5,847 nt of DNA from Gammaproteobacteria bacterium. GTDB taxonomy: Bacteria > Pseudomonadota > Gammaproteobacteria > SZUA-229. The notes beneath the pieces are model-generated. The model was not told where the DNA came from and did no database searches. It saw only the letters and a program-made list of their open reading frames with translations. The DNA lies in NCBI GenBank assembly GCA_021768055.1, contig JAASSE010000083.1, positions 1 through 5,847 on the forward strand, written 5' to 3'. The position numbers and the translations under genes were made by a program. Positions 1 through 5,443 of this stretch are shown here, piece by piece (within the stretch, counting starts at the first letter, position 1; each line of letters opens with the position of its first letter).

Positions 1-176
1 ACGAGTACTGCCCGGTGTTCAGTGGTAACGCCGTTGTTATTCACAAGGGGTTCGACGACCCTCCGAAACTGGCCGAGCAGGAAACCACGGAAGAAGGAAA
101 AATGATGCATTATCAAAGGGTTCGCGACGAAATACGCGCCTATATTGAAACCTTGCCAGAAGCACTGTCTGCCTGA
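1..176 (+). CDS. arsC: Arsenate reductase, LMW-phosphatase/ArsC type (C-terminal fragment)
   Basis: Only the last 57 codons are in the window. The reading frame enters at base 3, bases 1-2 belong to a split codon, and the TGA stop is at 174-176. The visible part starts with EYCPVF and continues with HKGFDDPP and then QRVRDEIRAYIETL. This is the end of the thioredoxin-coupled ArsC family, as in S. aureus pI258 ArsC, which has NCP, then HWGFDDPA, then QRVRDEI. By that comparison the Cys of CPVF corresponds to the third redox cysteine (Cys89 in pI258), and the FDDP segment carries the general-acid Asp. Such enzymes reduce arsenate to arsenite in the cytoplasm by a cysteine relay. The P-loop with the first catalytic Cys lies upstream of the window, so activity cannot be judged. 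A related LMW phosphatase without arsenate reductase activity is the alternative. Confidence 0.8.
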   Translation, partial: EYCPVFSGNAVVIHKGFDDPPKLAEQETTEEGKMMHYQRVRDEIRAYIETLPEALSA

Positions 177-203
177 CCCCGAAAATTTTCCGGTTATTTC
201 ACC

Positions 204-210
204 AAGGAGG
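204..210 (+). promoter_or_regulatory. Strong Shine-Dalgarno (AAGGAGG), misplaced for the annotated start
   Basis: AAGGAGG is an essentially perfect Shine-Dalgarno core. It lies 7 bases before an ATG at 218, which opens a 20-codon frame ending in TGA at 278-280. It also lies 2 bases before an ATG at 213 that reads only ATG-GTA-TGA. The DUF2244 frame offers no start codon until ATG 229, which is 18 bases from this site and longer than usual. The strongest ribosome-binding site therefore serves a frame that does not encode the conserved protein. Confidence 0.7.
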
Positions 211-228
211 CGATGGTATGATAATTCC

Positions 229-705
229 ATGGTGCAATCGAGTTTCAATGCCAGTACTGGCAACGGTGTCATTGTTTTGAAACCGAATAATTCGGCGACC
301 TGGTCATTCAACATGAAGGTACTAATGTCGCTGGGTGTGCTCGCCTTTCTAATTTCAATGGGTTTCTTGATACAGGGCCTGTGGATGATCCTGCCGTTTT
401 CCGGCCTGGAGATTGCCGCGCTGTTTTCGTGTTTGTACGTATGCGCGCGTGCCAACATCCGCACCGAGGTCATAACCTTTTCGGACGACAAGGTCATTAT
501 CGAGCAGGGCCGTACCTTTGCTGAAAAGTCATGGGAATACCCGCGCAGCTGGGCGAAAATCTTTGTCAACAAACCTCAACATGAAGGCTATCCGGACAAA
601 GTTGTTATACGCTCGCACGGCAAGGAAACAGAGCTGGGATCATTCCTGAACAGTGAAGACAAGGCGGCACTGGTTAAAAAACTGAGAAAAATTGTTTATC
701 AGTAA
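229..705 (+). CDS. DUF2244 inner-membrane protein
   Basis: This is a 158-residue protein of unknown function with the layout of the DUF2244 family. It has a short N-terminal segment with IVLKPNNSATW (residues 15-25). Two close hydrophobic helices follow (about 30-50 and 53-73), separated by a turn, with the family-like PFSGLE at 56-61. A soluble C-terminal domain then contains RTEVITF (78-84), VIIEQGR (89-95), WEYPRSWAKI (102-111), VIRSHGKETELGSFL (126-140) and a basic helix to the end. Both termini are probably cytoplasmic. It lies 52 bases behind the arsenate reductase gene on the same strand and may be co-transcribed with it. I chose ATG 229 because family similarity begins just after it. 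The frame is open further upstream, to a TTG at 145, but those residues overlap the previous gene and look unconserved. The start is uncertain because the good Shine-Dalgarno fits ATG 218 in another frame. A one-base indel between 218 and 229, real or from sequencing, would resolve this. Confidence 0.85.
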   Translation: MVQSSFNASTGNGVIVLKPNNSATWSFNMKVLMSLGVLAFLISMGFLIQGLWMILPFSGLEIAALFSCLYVCARANIRTEVITFSDDKVIIEQGRTFAEKSWEYPRSWAKIFVNKPQHEGYPDKVVIRSHGKETELGSFLNSEDKAALVKKLRKIVYQ

Positions 706-718
706 AAACAGGATTTGC

Positions 719-737
719 TGAGTTTGATTCAAACTCA
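719..737 (+). repeat. Perfect 19-base palindrome (9-base arms around one T)
   Basis: TGAGTTTGA-T-TCAAACTCA begins 14 bases after the DUF2244 stop. As RNA it could form an 8-bp stem with a 3-base loop. No T-run follows, so it is a poor intrinsic terminator. The odd-length symmetry and AT-rich setting would suit a dimeric DNA-binding protein. The half-site TGAGTTT recurs at 791-797. The sequence is certain; the function is not. Confidence 0.5.
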
Positions 738-886
738 AACACTACACACAAAATTTATTCTCAATATTATCAATAAGATAAATTACCCTCTGAGTTTTTC
801 ACTGACGCTCTTTGCAAACCTGTGGCATGCTTGTATTCAAAGATTAATTGCCGTTTCATACCTAACATAATTACCTGCTACAGGAC

Positions 887-1405
887 ATGCTACCCGAAGA
901 CACACATGTTCGCTTCACACGTAATCCAGATGTGCTAAATGCCGCACTTCTAAATGGCTTTATAAACAATCAAGACAATCCTGATATCAAGCGAACCCAT
1001 TTGTTCAATGATCGTTATGAAAATATCTACCTCACCAGCGCACACATACCGGAACTGGATGATCTGTTGAATGAAGCTTGCGCCTATGCAAGTGAACTAT
1101 TGAACATCGATGACCTGCAGGCAGGCTGCTGGTTCAACGACATGCCGCCTGGCGCGATCACCACCGCGCACAGTCACGACGATTATGATGAGCTGTTGTC
1201 GGCTGTGTACTATGTATCGGTGCCAGACAACTCCGGTGAACTGATCATGCACCATCGCGATGAACACACGGCGATTAAACCGAAAGAAGGAATGTTCGTG
1301 TTTTTCCCTCCGGACGTGGTGCACGAGGTCAGTGAAAACATGAGTGATCTGCACCGCCTGTCTATCGGCATCAACTTCGGCAAACGCAAACGTGAAGAAG
1401 ACTGA
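887..1405 (+). CDS. 2OG-Fe(II) oxygenase-like protein
   Basis: This 172-residue protein has a double-stranded beta-helix signature resembling the putative 2OG-Fe(II) oxygenase family (PF13759/TIGR02466 type). The layout is WFNDMPPGA (82-90), then TAHSHDD (93-99), SAVYYVSVPDNSGEL (105-119), EGMFVFFPPDVVHEV (134-148) and HRLSIGINFG (156-165). Likely iron ligands are H97, D99 (HxD) and H146. R157, 11 residues after the distal His, fits the 2-oxoglutarate-binding Arg. H95 also lies close by. All key residues are present, so an active Fe(II)/2OG dioxygenase is plausible; the substrate is unknown. It lacks the RxxxxxR ending of AlkB (N163 stands where the second Arg would be), so it is not a typical AlkB. 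The ribosome-binding site is weak: AGGA is only one base from ATG 887, and the frame is closed upstream by TAA at 863. The stop overlaps the tag start, which implies co-expression. Confidence 0.75.
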   Translation: MLPEDTHVRFTRNPDVLNAALLNGFINNQDNPDIKRTHLFNDRYENIYLTSAHIPELDDLLNEACAYASELLNIDDLQAGCWFNDMPPGAITTAHSHDDYDELLSAVYYVSVPDNSGELIMHHRDEHTAIKPKEGMFVFFPPDVVHEVSENMSDLHRLSIGINFGKRKREED

Positions 1406-1982
1406 AACGCTTAAGCGCTGCAGCTGGGCTGATGGCAGCGAACTCGAGCATGATTATCACGACAATGAATGGGGCGTGCCGTTGCACGATGACCGTAAAC
1501 TGTTTGAATTCCTGGTCCTGGAAGGTGCCCAGGCCGGACTCAGCTGGCTGACAATACTGAAAAAACGTGAAAACTACCGCAAGCTGTTCGACAATTTTGA
1601 GGTTGAGAAAGTAGCCCGCTACAACAAGCGCAAGATCGAGTCGCTGTTGAACAACCCGGGTATCGTACGTAACCGCCTAAAGGTCGAATCGACCGTATCC
1701 AATGCCAGGGCCTTCATCAATGTTCAGGACGAATTTGGTAGTTTCGATACCTATATCTGGCAGTATGTCGGTGGTAAACCCGTGATCAACCGCTGGAAAC
1801 GCTGGCAGGACATCCCGGCAAGTACGGCGGCATCTGATGCGATGTCTAAGGACTTGAAAAGACGTGGATTCCGCTTTGTCGGCAGCACCATCTGCTACGC
1901 CTTCATGCAGGCGACCGGGATGGTCAATGACCACACGATGGATTGTTTTCGCTACCGGGAATGCACAGATTTGTCGGGTTGA
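1392..1982 (+). CDS. tag: DNA-3-methyladenine glycosylase I
   Basis: Tag removes 3-methyladenine from alkylated DNA as the first step of base-excision repair. From the GTG at 1392 the product is 196 residues, close to E. coli Tag. Family landmarks run throughout: RCSW (9-12), YHDNEWGVP (22-30), LEGAQAGLSW (43-52), LKKRENY after it, STAASDAMSKDLKRRGFRFVG split by normal spacing, and ICYAFMQATGMVNDH near the end. Predicted zinc ligands are C10, H23, H181 and C185, matching C4, H17, H175 and C179 of E. coli. E44 and W52 correspond to the base-pocket residues E38 and W46. GTG 1392 is the only sensible start: the frame also has a GTG at 1344, but the added residues resemble nothing in the family. 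The start lies 14 bases inside the preceding oxygenase gene and has no clear Shine-Dalgarno, so translational coupling is likely. Confidence 0.95.
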   Translation: MKKTETLKRCSWADGSELEHDYHDNEWGVPLHDDRKLFEFLVLEGAQAGLSWLTILKKRENYRKLFDNFEVEKVARYNKRKIESLLNNPGIVRNRLKVESTVSNARAFINVQDEFGSFDTYIWQYVGGKPVINRWKRWQDIPASTAASDAMSKDLKRRGFRFVGSTICYAFMQATGMVNDHTMDCFRYRECTDLSG

Positions 1983-2037
1983 TGTAAACTCGTGGCGGGC
2001 TTGCCGGGGGCATAACCGGATTCAGCAATTCCATATT

Positions 2038-2067
2038 TTGTCAGCGTCTTTGCTTCCGGTCTATAGA
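2038..2067 (+). promoter_or_regulatory. Candidate sigma-70 promoter for the channel operon
   Basis: TTGTCA (2038-2043, 5/6 match to the -35 consensus) and TATAGA (2062-2067, 4/6 match to the -10 consensus) are separated by 18 bases. They lie in the 185-base gap between tag and the MotA-like gene. Transcription would start near 2074, giving a leader of roughly 95 AT-rich bases. This was judged by eye only. No intrinsic terminator is visible after tag, so read-through is also possible. Confidence 0.35.
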
Positions 2068-2106
2068 GCGGATTGTGTGCTGACAACCGTAATAATAAAA
2101 AGTCAC

Positions 2107-2133
2107 CGACAATAAAATTACTCGCGACAATAA
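2107..2133 (+). repeat. 9-base direct repeat CGACAATAA, two copies
   Basis: CGACAATAA occurs at 2107-2115 and again at 2125-2133, 18 bases apart start to start. A related TGACAA lies at 2081-2086. The copies sit between the candidate promoter and the ATG of the MotA-like gene, a position where a regulator could act. Chance repetition in AT-rich sequence is a real alternative. Confidence 0.35.
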
Positions 2134-2167
2134 CAATATTTATCAATAGATTTTCCGGGCGTTTTCA

Positions 2168-3085
2168 ATGATTCAATTCAATGCTAGCTATAGCCGTTCC
2201 ATCCTCACGCAACTTATTCTGCTTTCCGTATTACTCGCATTAATCATCCTGGCAAACCTGGACTTCATTGGCGACATCTATTTCAAGAACCAGGCGACGC
2301 GGACCGGTTATGTTGTTAATAGCAGCATCCTGATCCTGTTTGGCATCGGCCTGTTCAGAATCACTACCCTGCTAATGCGTTATTCGCGGGAGGAATCGTC
2401 ATTGATGAAATTCCTGCGCAATGTCGAGAACGATGAAGTACGCCCTACCGAAAACATCAGCAGGAAATCGCTGATTGCACGCCGCTACTCTTCTGTCGTA
2501 CAAATCAGTAAGCACAATGTTGCCGTCAACCACAGTGCACTGGCATCGGCACTGCTGGCAACCGAGAGCACGCGTTTAAGCCTGCCCCGCTTTATCACCA
2601 ACATCCTGATCCTCACAGGTGTATTCGGCACCATCGTGTCACTGTCTATTGCGTTACTGGGCGCATCCAATATCATCGATGCATCAGAAGGCATTGGCAG
2701 CATGAGCATGGTCATTCACGGCATGTCCACTGCATTGTCGACCACGACTACTGCAATCATATGCTACCTGTTCTTCGGCTATTTCTACCTCAAGCTTACG
2801 GATGCGCAGACCCAGCTGCTCAGTGGCATTGAACAGGCCACTGCCCTCTATATCATGCCACGCTTCACCTACCAGACTGATAGCATGCTGCACGAAGTCG
2901 GCAACCTGGTACGCGCCTTGAGAGACGCGACCGAGCACATGGGCCAGGTTGAAGTCGACTTCGCCGAAGCCGGCCAGCACATGAACTCGATGCTGAGCAT
3001 GTATGCCGACCGCGCCAGCAACCTCGGCAACAGTATCGATGAAATAAAAGACCTGCTACGCAATGGCTTCAGGCTGCCCGAATAA
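2168..3085 (+). CDS. MotA/TolQ/ExbB-family ion channel subunit
   Basis: This 305-residue integral membrane protein has four predicted helices: about 11-31, 51-70, 142-166 and 183-208. A cytoplasmic loop of about 70 residues separates helices 2 and 3, and a soluble, mostly helical tail of about 95 residues follows helix 4. Helices 3 and 4 carry the family signature: TGVFGTIVSLSIALLGA (150-166) resembles the GLFGTVWGI stretch of TolQ, and STALSTTTTAI (187-197) resembles EALIATAIG. By this alignment T155 and T193 match the conserved channel threonines of TolQ (T145, T178) and ExbB. In the family five such subunits surround two copies of a single-span partner and let protons or sodium through to drive rotation or force. 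The partner is encoded 15 bases downstream. Family membership is well supported; which machine it powers is not. It is not clearly MotA, TolQ, ExbB or Zorya ZorA. The ATG at 2168 has only a weak Shine-Dalgarno. Confidence 0.85.
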   Translation: MIQFNASYSRSILTQLILLSVLLALIILANLDFIGDIYFKNQATRTGYVVNSSILILFGIGLFRITTLLMRYSREESSLMKFLRNVENDEVRPTENISRKSLIARRYSSVVQISKHNVAVNHSALASALLATESTRLSLPRFITNILILTGVFGTIVSLSIALLGASNIIDASEGIGSMSMVIHGMSTALSTTTTAIICYLFFGYFYLKLTDAQTQLLSGIEQATALYIMPRFTYQTDSMLHEVGNLVRALRDATEHMGQVEVDFAEAGQHMNSMLSMYADRASNLGNSIDEIKDLLRNGFRLPE

Positions 3086-3087
3086 GC

Positions 3088-3091
3088 GGAG
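3088..3091 (+). promoter_or_regulatory. Ribosome-binding site that fixes a GTG start
   Basis: GGAG, in the 15-base gap after the MotA-like stop, is 9 bases from GTG 3101. The nearby ATG at 3108 is in another frame, so this site supports the GTG start and the residues ahead of the membrane helix. Confidence 0.65.
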
Positions 3092-3100
3092 TTAAATTAA

Positions 3101-3982
3101 GTGCACGATGAATTCATAGATCTGCGCAGCGGTCATCTCAGTAGCGAAAGTTTCTGGCCATCATTTACCGACATCATGACCGTGGTGGTGATGATCTTCC
3201 TGATTACCTCAGTTGTACTTATGGTGCGAAACTGGGAGCTGATTGACCAGTTGCGTGCAAGCCTGCTCGCCGAACAACAGGCATCCGAGGTAATCCGCTC
3301 AACCACCGAGGAGAATGCCACGCTTGAAGAACAGCTCGCCCAGGCACAGCATGAAATCTCGGTACTGCGCATGCAGTTGATGCAGTCCAGCGAAGACAAC
3401 ACCATGCTGAGCAACGAGCTGGCCAACAAGGAACAGCAGCTGGTCGTGATCATGTCTGATAATCAAAAACTGCAGGGTGCACTCGCTAACACCGAGCAGC
3501 AGCTATCAAACCTGGACAGTCAGTTGCAGCAAGTCATCATCGACATGGACAAGCTCAGCAGCAACTACGAAAAGCAAAGTACTGAACTGAAAGAAACCCG
3601 GGACAAACTGGTGATCCTTTCGGAAGAAAAAGAAGCTCAAAGCCGTCAGCTGGTGTCACTGGAATCGGACTACAGCAGCCTCAAGGTCAAGTACGACAAG
3701 CTGGTAAAACCGGCGCGTACCGCCAAAGGCAAATATGTCGTCAGCGTGAATTACCAGAAAATCAAGGGCAAGGGCCGTATCCGCTTCAAGGATGCCGGCG
3801 AAACTGAATTCCATACCATTAGCATGAAGCAGTTACACAGCAAACTGGTTGCGCTCAAGAAAAGCCACCCGAAAAAACTCTACATCAAGATCATCATTCC
3901 CGAGGACAGCGGTCTGTCCTACAACGAAGCCTGGGAATTCATGAAAAACACGCTGCATACCTATGATTATTATTACCAGTAG
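3101..3982 (+). CDS. MotB/ExbD-like single-span stator partner with long coiled coil
   Basis: This is a 293-residue protein from a GTG start. A short cytoplasmic N-terminus leads to one membrane helix (about 22-42) with WPSFTDIMTVVVMIF (19-33). The Asp at 24 sits where MotB, TolR/ExbD and ZorB keep their ion-carrying Asp. Residues about 48-203 are rich in Glu, Gln, Leu and Ser with heptad-like spacing and no Pro or Gly breaks apart from one Gly at 126, so they form a long periplasmic coiled coil. A compact end domain follows (about 210-293): KYVVSVNY, then KGRIRF, then LYIKIIIPEDSGLSYNEAWEFM. The pattern of strands and a helix resembles the ExbD/TolR periplasmic domain. There is no OmpA-type peptidoglycan-binding domain as in MotB. 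It is almost certainly in one operon with the upstream channel gene. ExbD and TolR proteins are usually about 140 residues, so the inserted coiled coil is the unusual part. Function is unknown. Confidence 0.8.
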   Translation: MHDEFIDLRSGHLSSESFWPSFTDIMTVVVMIFLITSVVLMVRNWELIDQLRASLLAEQQASEVIRSTTEENATLEEQLAQAQHEISVLRMQLMQSSEDNTMLSNELANKEQQLVVIMSDNQKLQGALANTEQQLSNLDSQLQQVIIDMDKLSSNYEKQSTELKETRDKLVILSEEKEAQSRQLVSLESDYSSLKVKYDKLVKPARTAKGKYVVSVNYQKIKGKGRIRFKDAGETEFHTISMKQLHSKLVALKKSHPKKLYIKIIIPEDSGLSYNEAWEFMKNTLHTYDYYYQ

Positions 3983-4017
3983 CGCCCGGATGGATGTTCC
4001 AAATTACCAATCTGACG

Positions 4018-4752
4018 CTATTTTTGCTTGAACAACAGCTCGGTAAACAGTTTTCCAACAATCCAGATATCGATATCGACATAGCCGGCGTTGCTATCAT
4101 GTAATTTTGGCGGCACCGGCTGCGTGCCTGCCAGCTCCAGCTGCGCCGCCGGGTAGTGCACCTCAAGCCGGACACGCATCGGATAAAAGCCGTCGAGAAA
4201 GCGTCGCATAAAAGGCCCGTTTTTGAGGGTATAGCCCTGCTCACTGTGGGACAGGGCGCGGGTATCTGCCGAGATACAAACCTGTGAGTGTGCGCCGACG
4301 TCAGTGAGTTGGACGGTATTGCCTTCAACCCAGGCACTGGTCATGTTGTTGAATGACAACACATTTATATTGCGGATGCGGTCCTCGTTATACACAATCT
4401 GCATCGCCGACACACTGTCCAGGTCAGTATGACACTGATGCATTCTCACCCAGCCCGTGCGCAGGCTGTGTTCGTCGATAAACATCCGGTTATGATGATA
4501 ATGCGCTGATTCTGCAGGGGCTTTATCCAGTATCTCCAATTCGCCCTCGTTCACAGCCAGCGCCTGCTGTTCCAGTCTTTCCTGCTCCAGGGCACGCTCG
4601 AACCAGGCATCGTCATCCTCGGGTTTTTCCGCCGCAAGAACAGGGCTCACCGGCCGTGCCAGCATAGATAAACCAAACATGACGAGGATCAAAACTATTT
4701 GCCCGCCAACCCTTGAAGACAGGCCTGTGCCCGCGTTATTCTTAGCCCACAT
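4018..4752 (-). CDS. Secreted protein of unknown family
   Basis: I do not recognise this 244-residue protein. It has a polar N-terminus with an Arg at 14, a hydrophobic stretch (about 18-31) and a small-residue site PVLAA (37-41), which fits a Sec signal peptide cleaved near residue 40. An acidic Glu/Gln-rich segment (43-75) follows, then a mixed, probably beta-rich domain. Notable stretches are HYHHNRMF (84-91), RTGWVRMHQCH (98-108), NGPFMRRFLDGFYPMRV (178-194) and YVDIDIWIVGKLF (224-236). The mature part has only two cysteines, C107 and C159, a likely disulfide in the periplasm. ATG 4752 is well supported by AGGGGG a few bases upstream on the minus strand (plus-strand 4755-4760). The gene converges on the MotB-like gene across 35 bases and is divergent from the MlaC-like gene with a 35-base gap. 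No catalytic motif is evident. Confidence 0.75.
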   Translation of the reverse strand: MWAKNNAGTGLSSRVGGQIVLILVMFGLSMLARPVSPVLAAEKPEDDDAWFERALEQERLEQQALAVNEGELEILDKAPAESAHYHHNRMFIDEHSLRTGWVRMHQCHTDLDSVSAMQIVYNEDRIRNINVLSFNNMTSAWVEGNTVQLTDVGAHSQVCISADTRALSHSEQGYTLKNGPFMRRFLDGFYPMRVRLEVHYPAAQLELAGTQPVPPKLHDSNAGYVDIDIWIVGKLFTELLFKQK

Positions 4753-4787
4753 TGCCCCCTACCCATAACAAAACAACGAGAAAATAC

Positions 4788-5369
4788 ATGAATAAAATTA
4801 TAATACCAATAACCACCCTGTTTTTAGTACTTTACATGAGCGCGTCCATGGCCTACGCGTATCCACCACGTTATGCAGACAGGGTCGATCCGGCAAGGCA
4901 GATACAGGAAGCTGTAAATGAACTGGAAAAATTCAACCAGGGCAAGGACAAGGTGCACCCGGCCATGCTCAAGTCTTTCCTGGAAAACAAGATATTCCCC
5001 CACTTCGATTTTAATTCAATGTCCCGGTGGATTACTGGACCCTATGCACGCCAGATGACAACCGAGAACAAGAAGGAATTCCAGTCTGCGCTTAGAGAAA
5101 CCTTTCTCAGCGCGCTGGTGAAACACATGGGTGGGTATGATCCCGGCACGACTACGTTACGCTATCTCAGAACCCATTATCCTCATCGCGATGAAGCCAT
5201 CGTCACGGTCCGCGTGTTCCGCAAGAACATGCCACCGGCCACGCTGAAATTCGATATGCATTCCACTGATGGTGGATGGCGAATTGTTGACGTGAAGGCC
5301 AACGGCACCAGCGCGGTGTTGTACTATCGCCAGCACTTTATTGCAAAACTGCGTGGCTACGGACAGTAG
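4788..5369 (+). CDS. MlaC/Ttg2D-family periplasmic phospholipid-binding protein
   Basis: This 193-residue protein belongs to the MlaC family (PF05494). These soluble periplasmic proteins carry phospholipids between the inner-membrane MlaFEDB complex and the outer membrane. A signal peptide (1-24) ends in SMAYA before YPP. Family landmarks are IFPHFDFNSMSRWITG (69-84), ETFLSALVKHMGGYD (104-118), a beta-rich middle with AIVTVRVF (137-144), and the ending DGGWRIVDVKANGTS (161-175) with LYYRQHF (178-184). ATG 4788 is chosen because it directly precedes the signal peptide and has GAG 7 bases upstream; a TTG at 4752 in the same frame only adds polar residues. Unlike canonical mlaC it has no mlaF, mlaE, mlaD or mlaB beside it here. 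It is followed by a strong terminator, so it appears to be its own transcription unit. Family assignment is strong; a role in the Mla pathway itself is inferred. Confidence 0.85.
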   Translation: MNKIIIPITTLFLVLYMSASMAYAYPPRYADRVDPARQIQEAVNELEKFNQGKDKVHPAMLKSFLENKIFPHFDFNSMSRWITGPYARQMTTENKKEFQSALRETFLSALVKHMGGYDPGTTTLRYLRTHYPHRDEAIVTVRVFRKNMPPATLKFDMHSTDGGWRIVDVKANGTSAVLYYRQHFIAKLRGYGQ

Positions 5370-5383
5370 TACCTAACAACAGC

Positions 5384-5414
5384 TTGAACGAAAATAACAC
5401 CCGGATGTCATAAT
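5384..5414 (+). promoter_or_regulatory. Candidate promoter overlapping the terminator hairpin
   Basis: CATAAT (5409-5414, 5/6 match to the -10 consensus) lies in the loop of the terminator hairpin. TTGAAC (5384-5389, 4/6 match to the -35 consensus) lies 19 bases upstream, a rather long spacer. A transcript would start near 5421, inside the right arm of the hairpin, and so could not form it. That would leave about 23 bases of leader before the glutaredoxin-like gene. Judged by eye; this is the only good promoter match close to that gene. Confidence 0.35.
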
Positions 5415-5433
5415 GGCCTCCGGGTGTTTTTTT
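5396..5433 (+). terminator. Intrinsic terminator after the mlaC-like gene
   Basis: A perfect 10-bp stem, AACACCCGGA (5396-5405) with TCCGGGTGTT (5419-5428), encloses a 13-base loop and runs directly into seven T residues (5427-5433). It begins 26 bases after the MlaC-like stop. It should end transcription coming from that gene. Its T-run finishes only 10 bases before the next start codon. Confidence 0.93.
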
Positions 5434-5443
5434 ATTGAAATCA

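Noticed and set aside
843..871. ATTAAT/CATAAT promoter before the oxygenase gene
   Set aside because: CATAAT at 866-871 is a fair -10 match, but ATTAAT is a poor -35. Similar matches are expected by chance in this AT-rich gap.
887..1405. AlkB-type DNA demethylase
   Set aside because: The HxD...H iron site and one Arg are present, but the family ending with Arg six residues after R157 is absent, and the overall pattern fits the PF13759-like group better.
2001..2020. CCGG...CCGG stem after tag
   Set aside because: The arms are only 4 bases and no T-run follows, so this is too weak for a terminator.
1864..2115. Plus-strand frame of 83 codons spanning the end of tag and the gap after it
   Set aside because: Most of it is an out-of-frame reading of the conserved end of tag, and the tail has no recognisable features.
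3133..3453. Long open frame on the minus strand inside the MotB-like gene (106 codons)
   Set aside because: It is antisense to the coiled coil, and its Ser/Cys-rich product is what the reverse of Glu/Gln/Leu-rich codons yields. It has no family resemblance.
2168..3982. Zorya defence system (ZorA/ZorB)
   Set aside because: The Asp motif PSFTDIMT resembles ZorB, but the partner lacks a peptidoglycan-binding domain, and no ZorC, ZorD or ZorE-like gene lies beside the pair. The next genes are a secreted protein and an MlaC-like protein.
3983..4017. Possible terminator between the convergent genes
   Set aside because: Only short imperfect GGA/TCC complementarity is visible, with no stable stem or T-run on either strand.
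3939..4337. Minus-strand frame of 132 codons overlapping the secreted protein gene in another frame
   Set aside because: The 4018-4752 frame has a signal peptide, a good Shine-Dalgarno sequence and plausible composition. The alternative is rich in Arg, Ser and Cys without domain structure, and overlaps two better genes.
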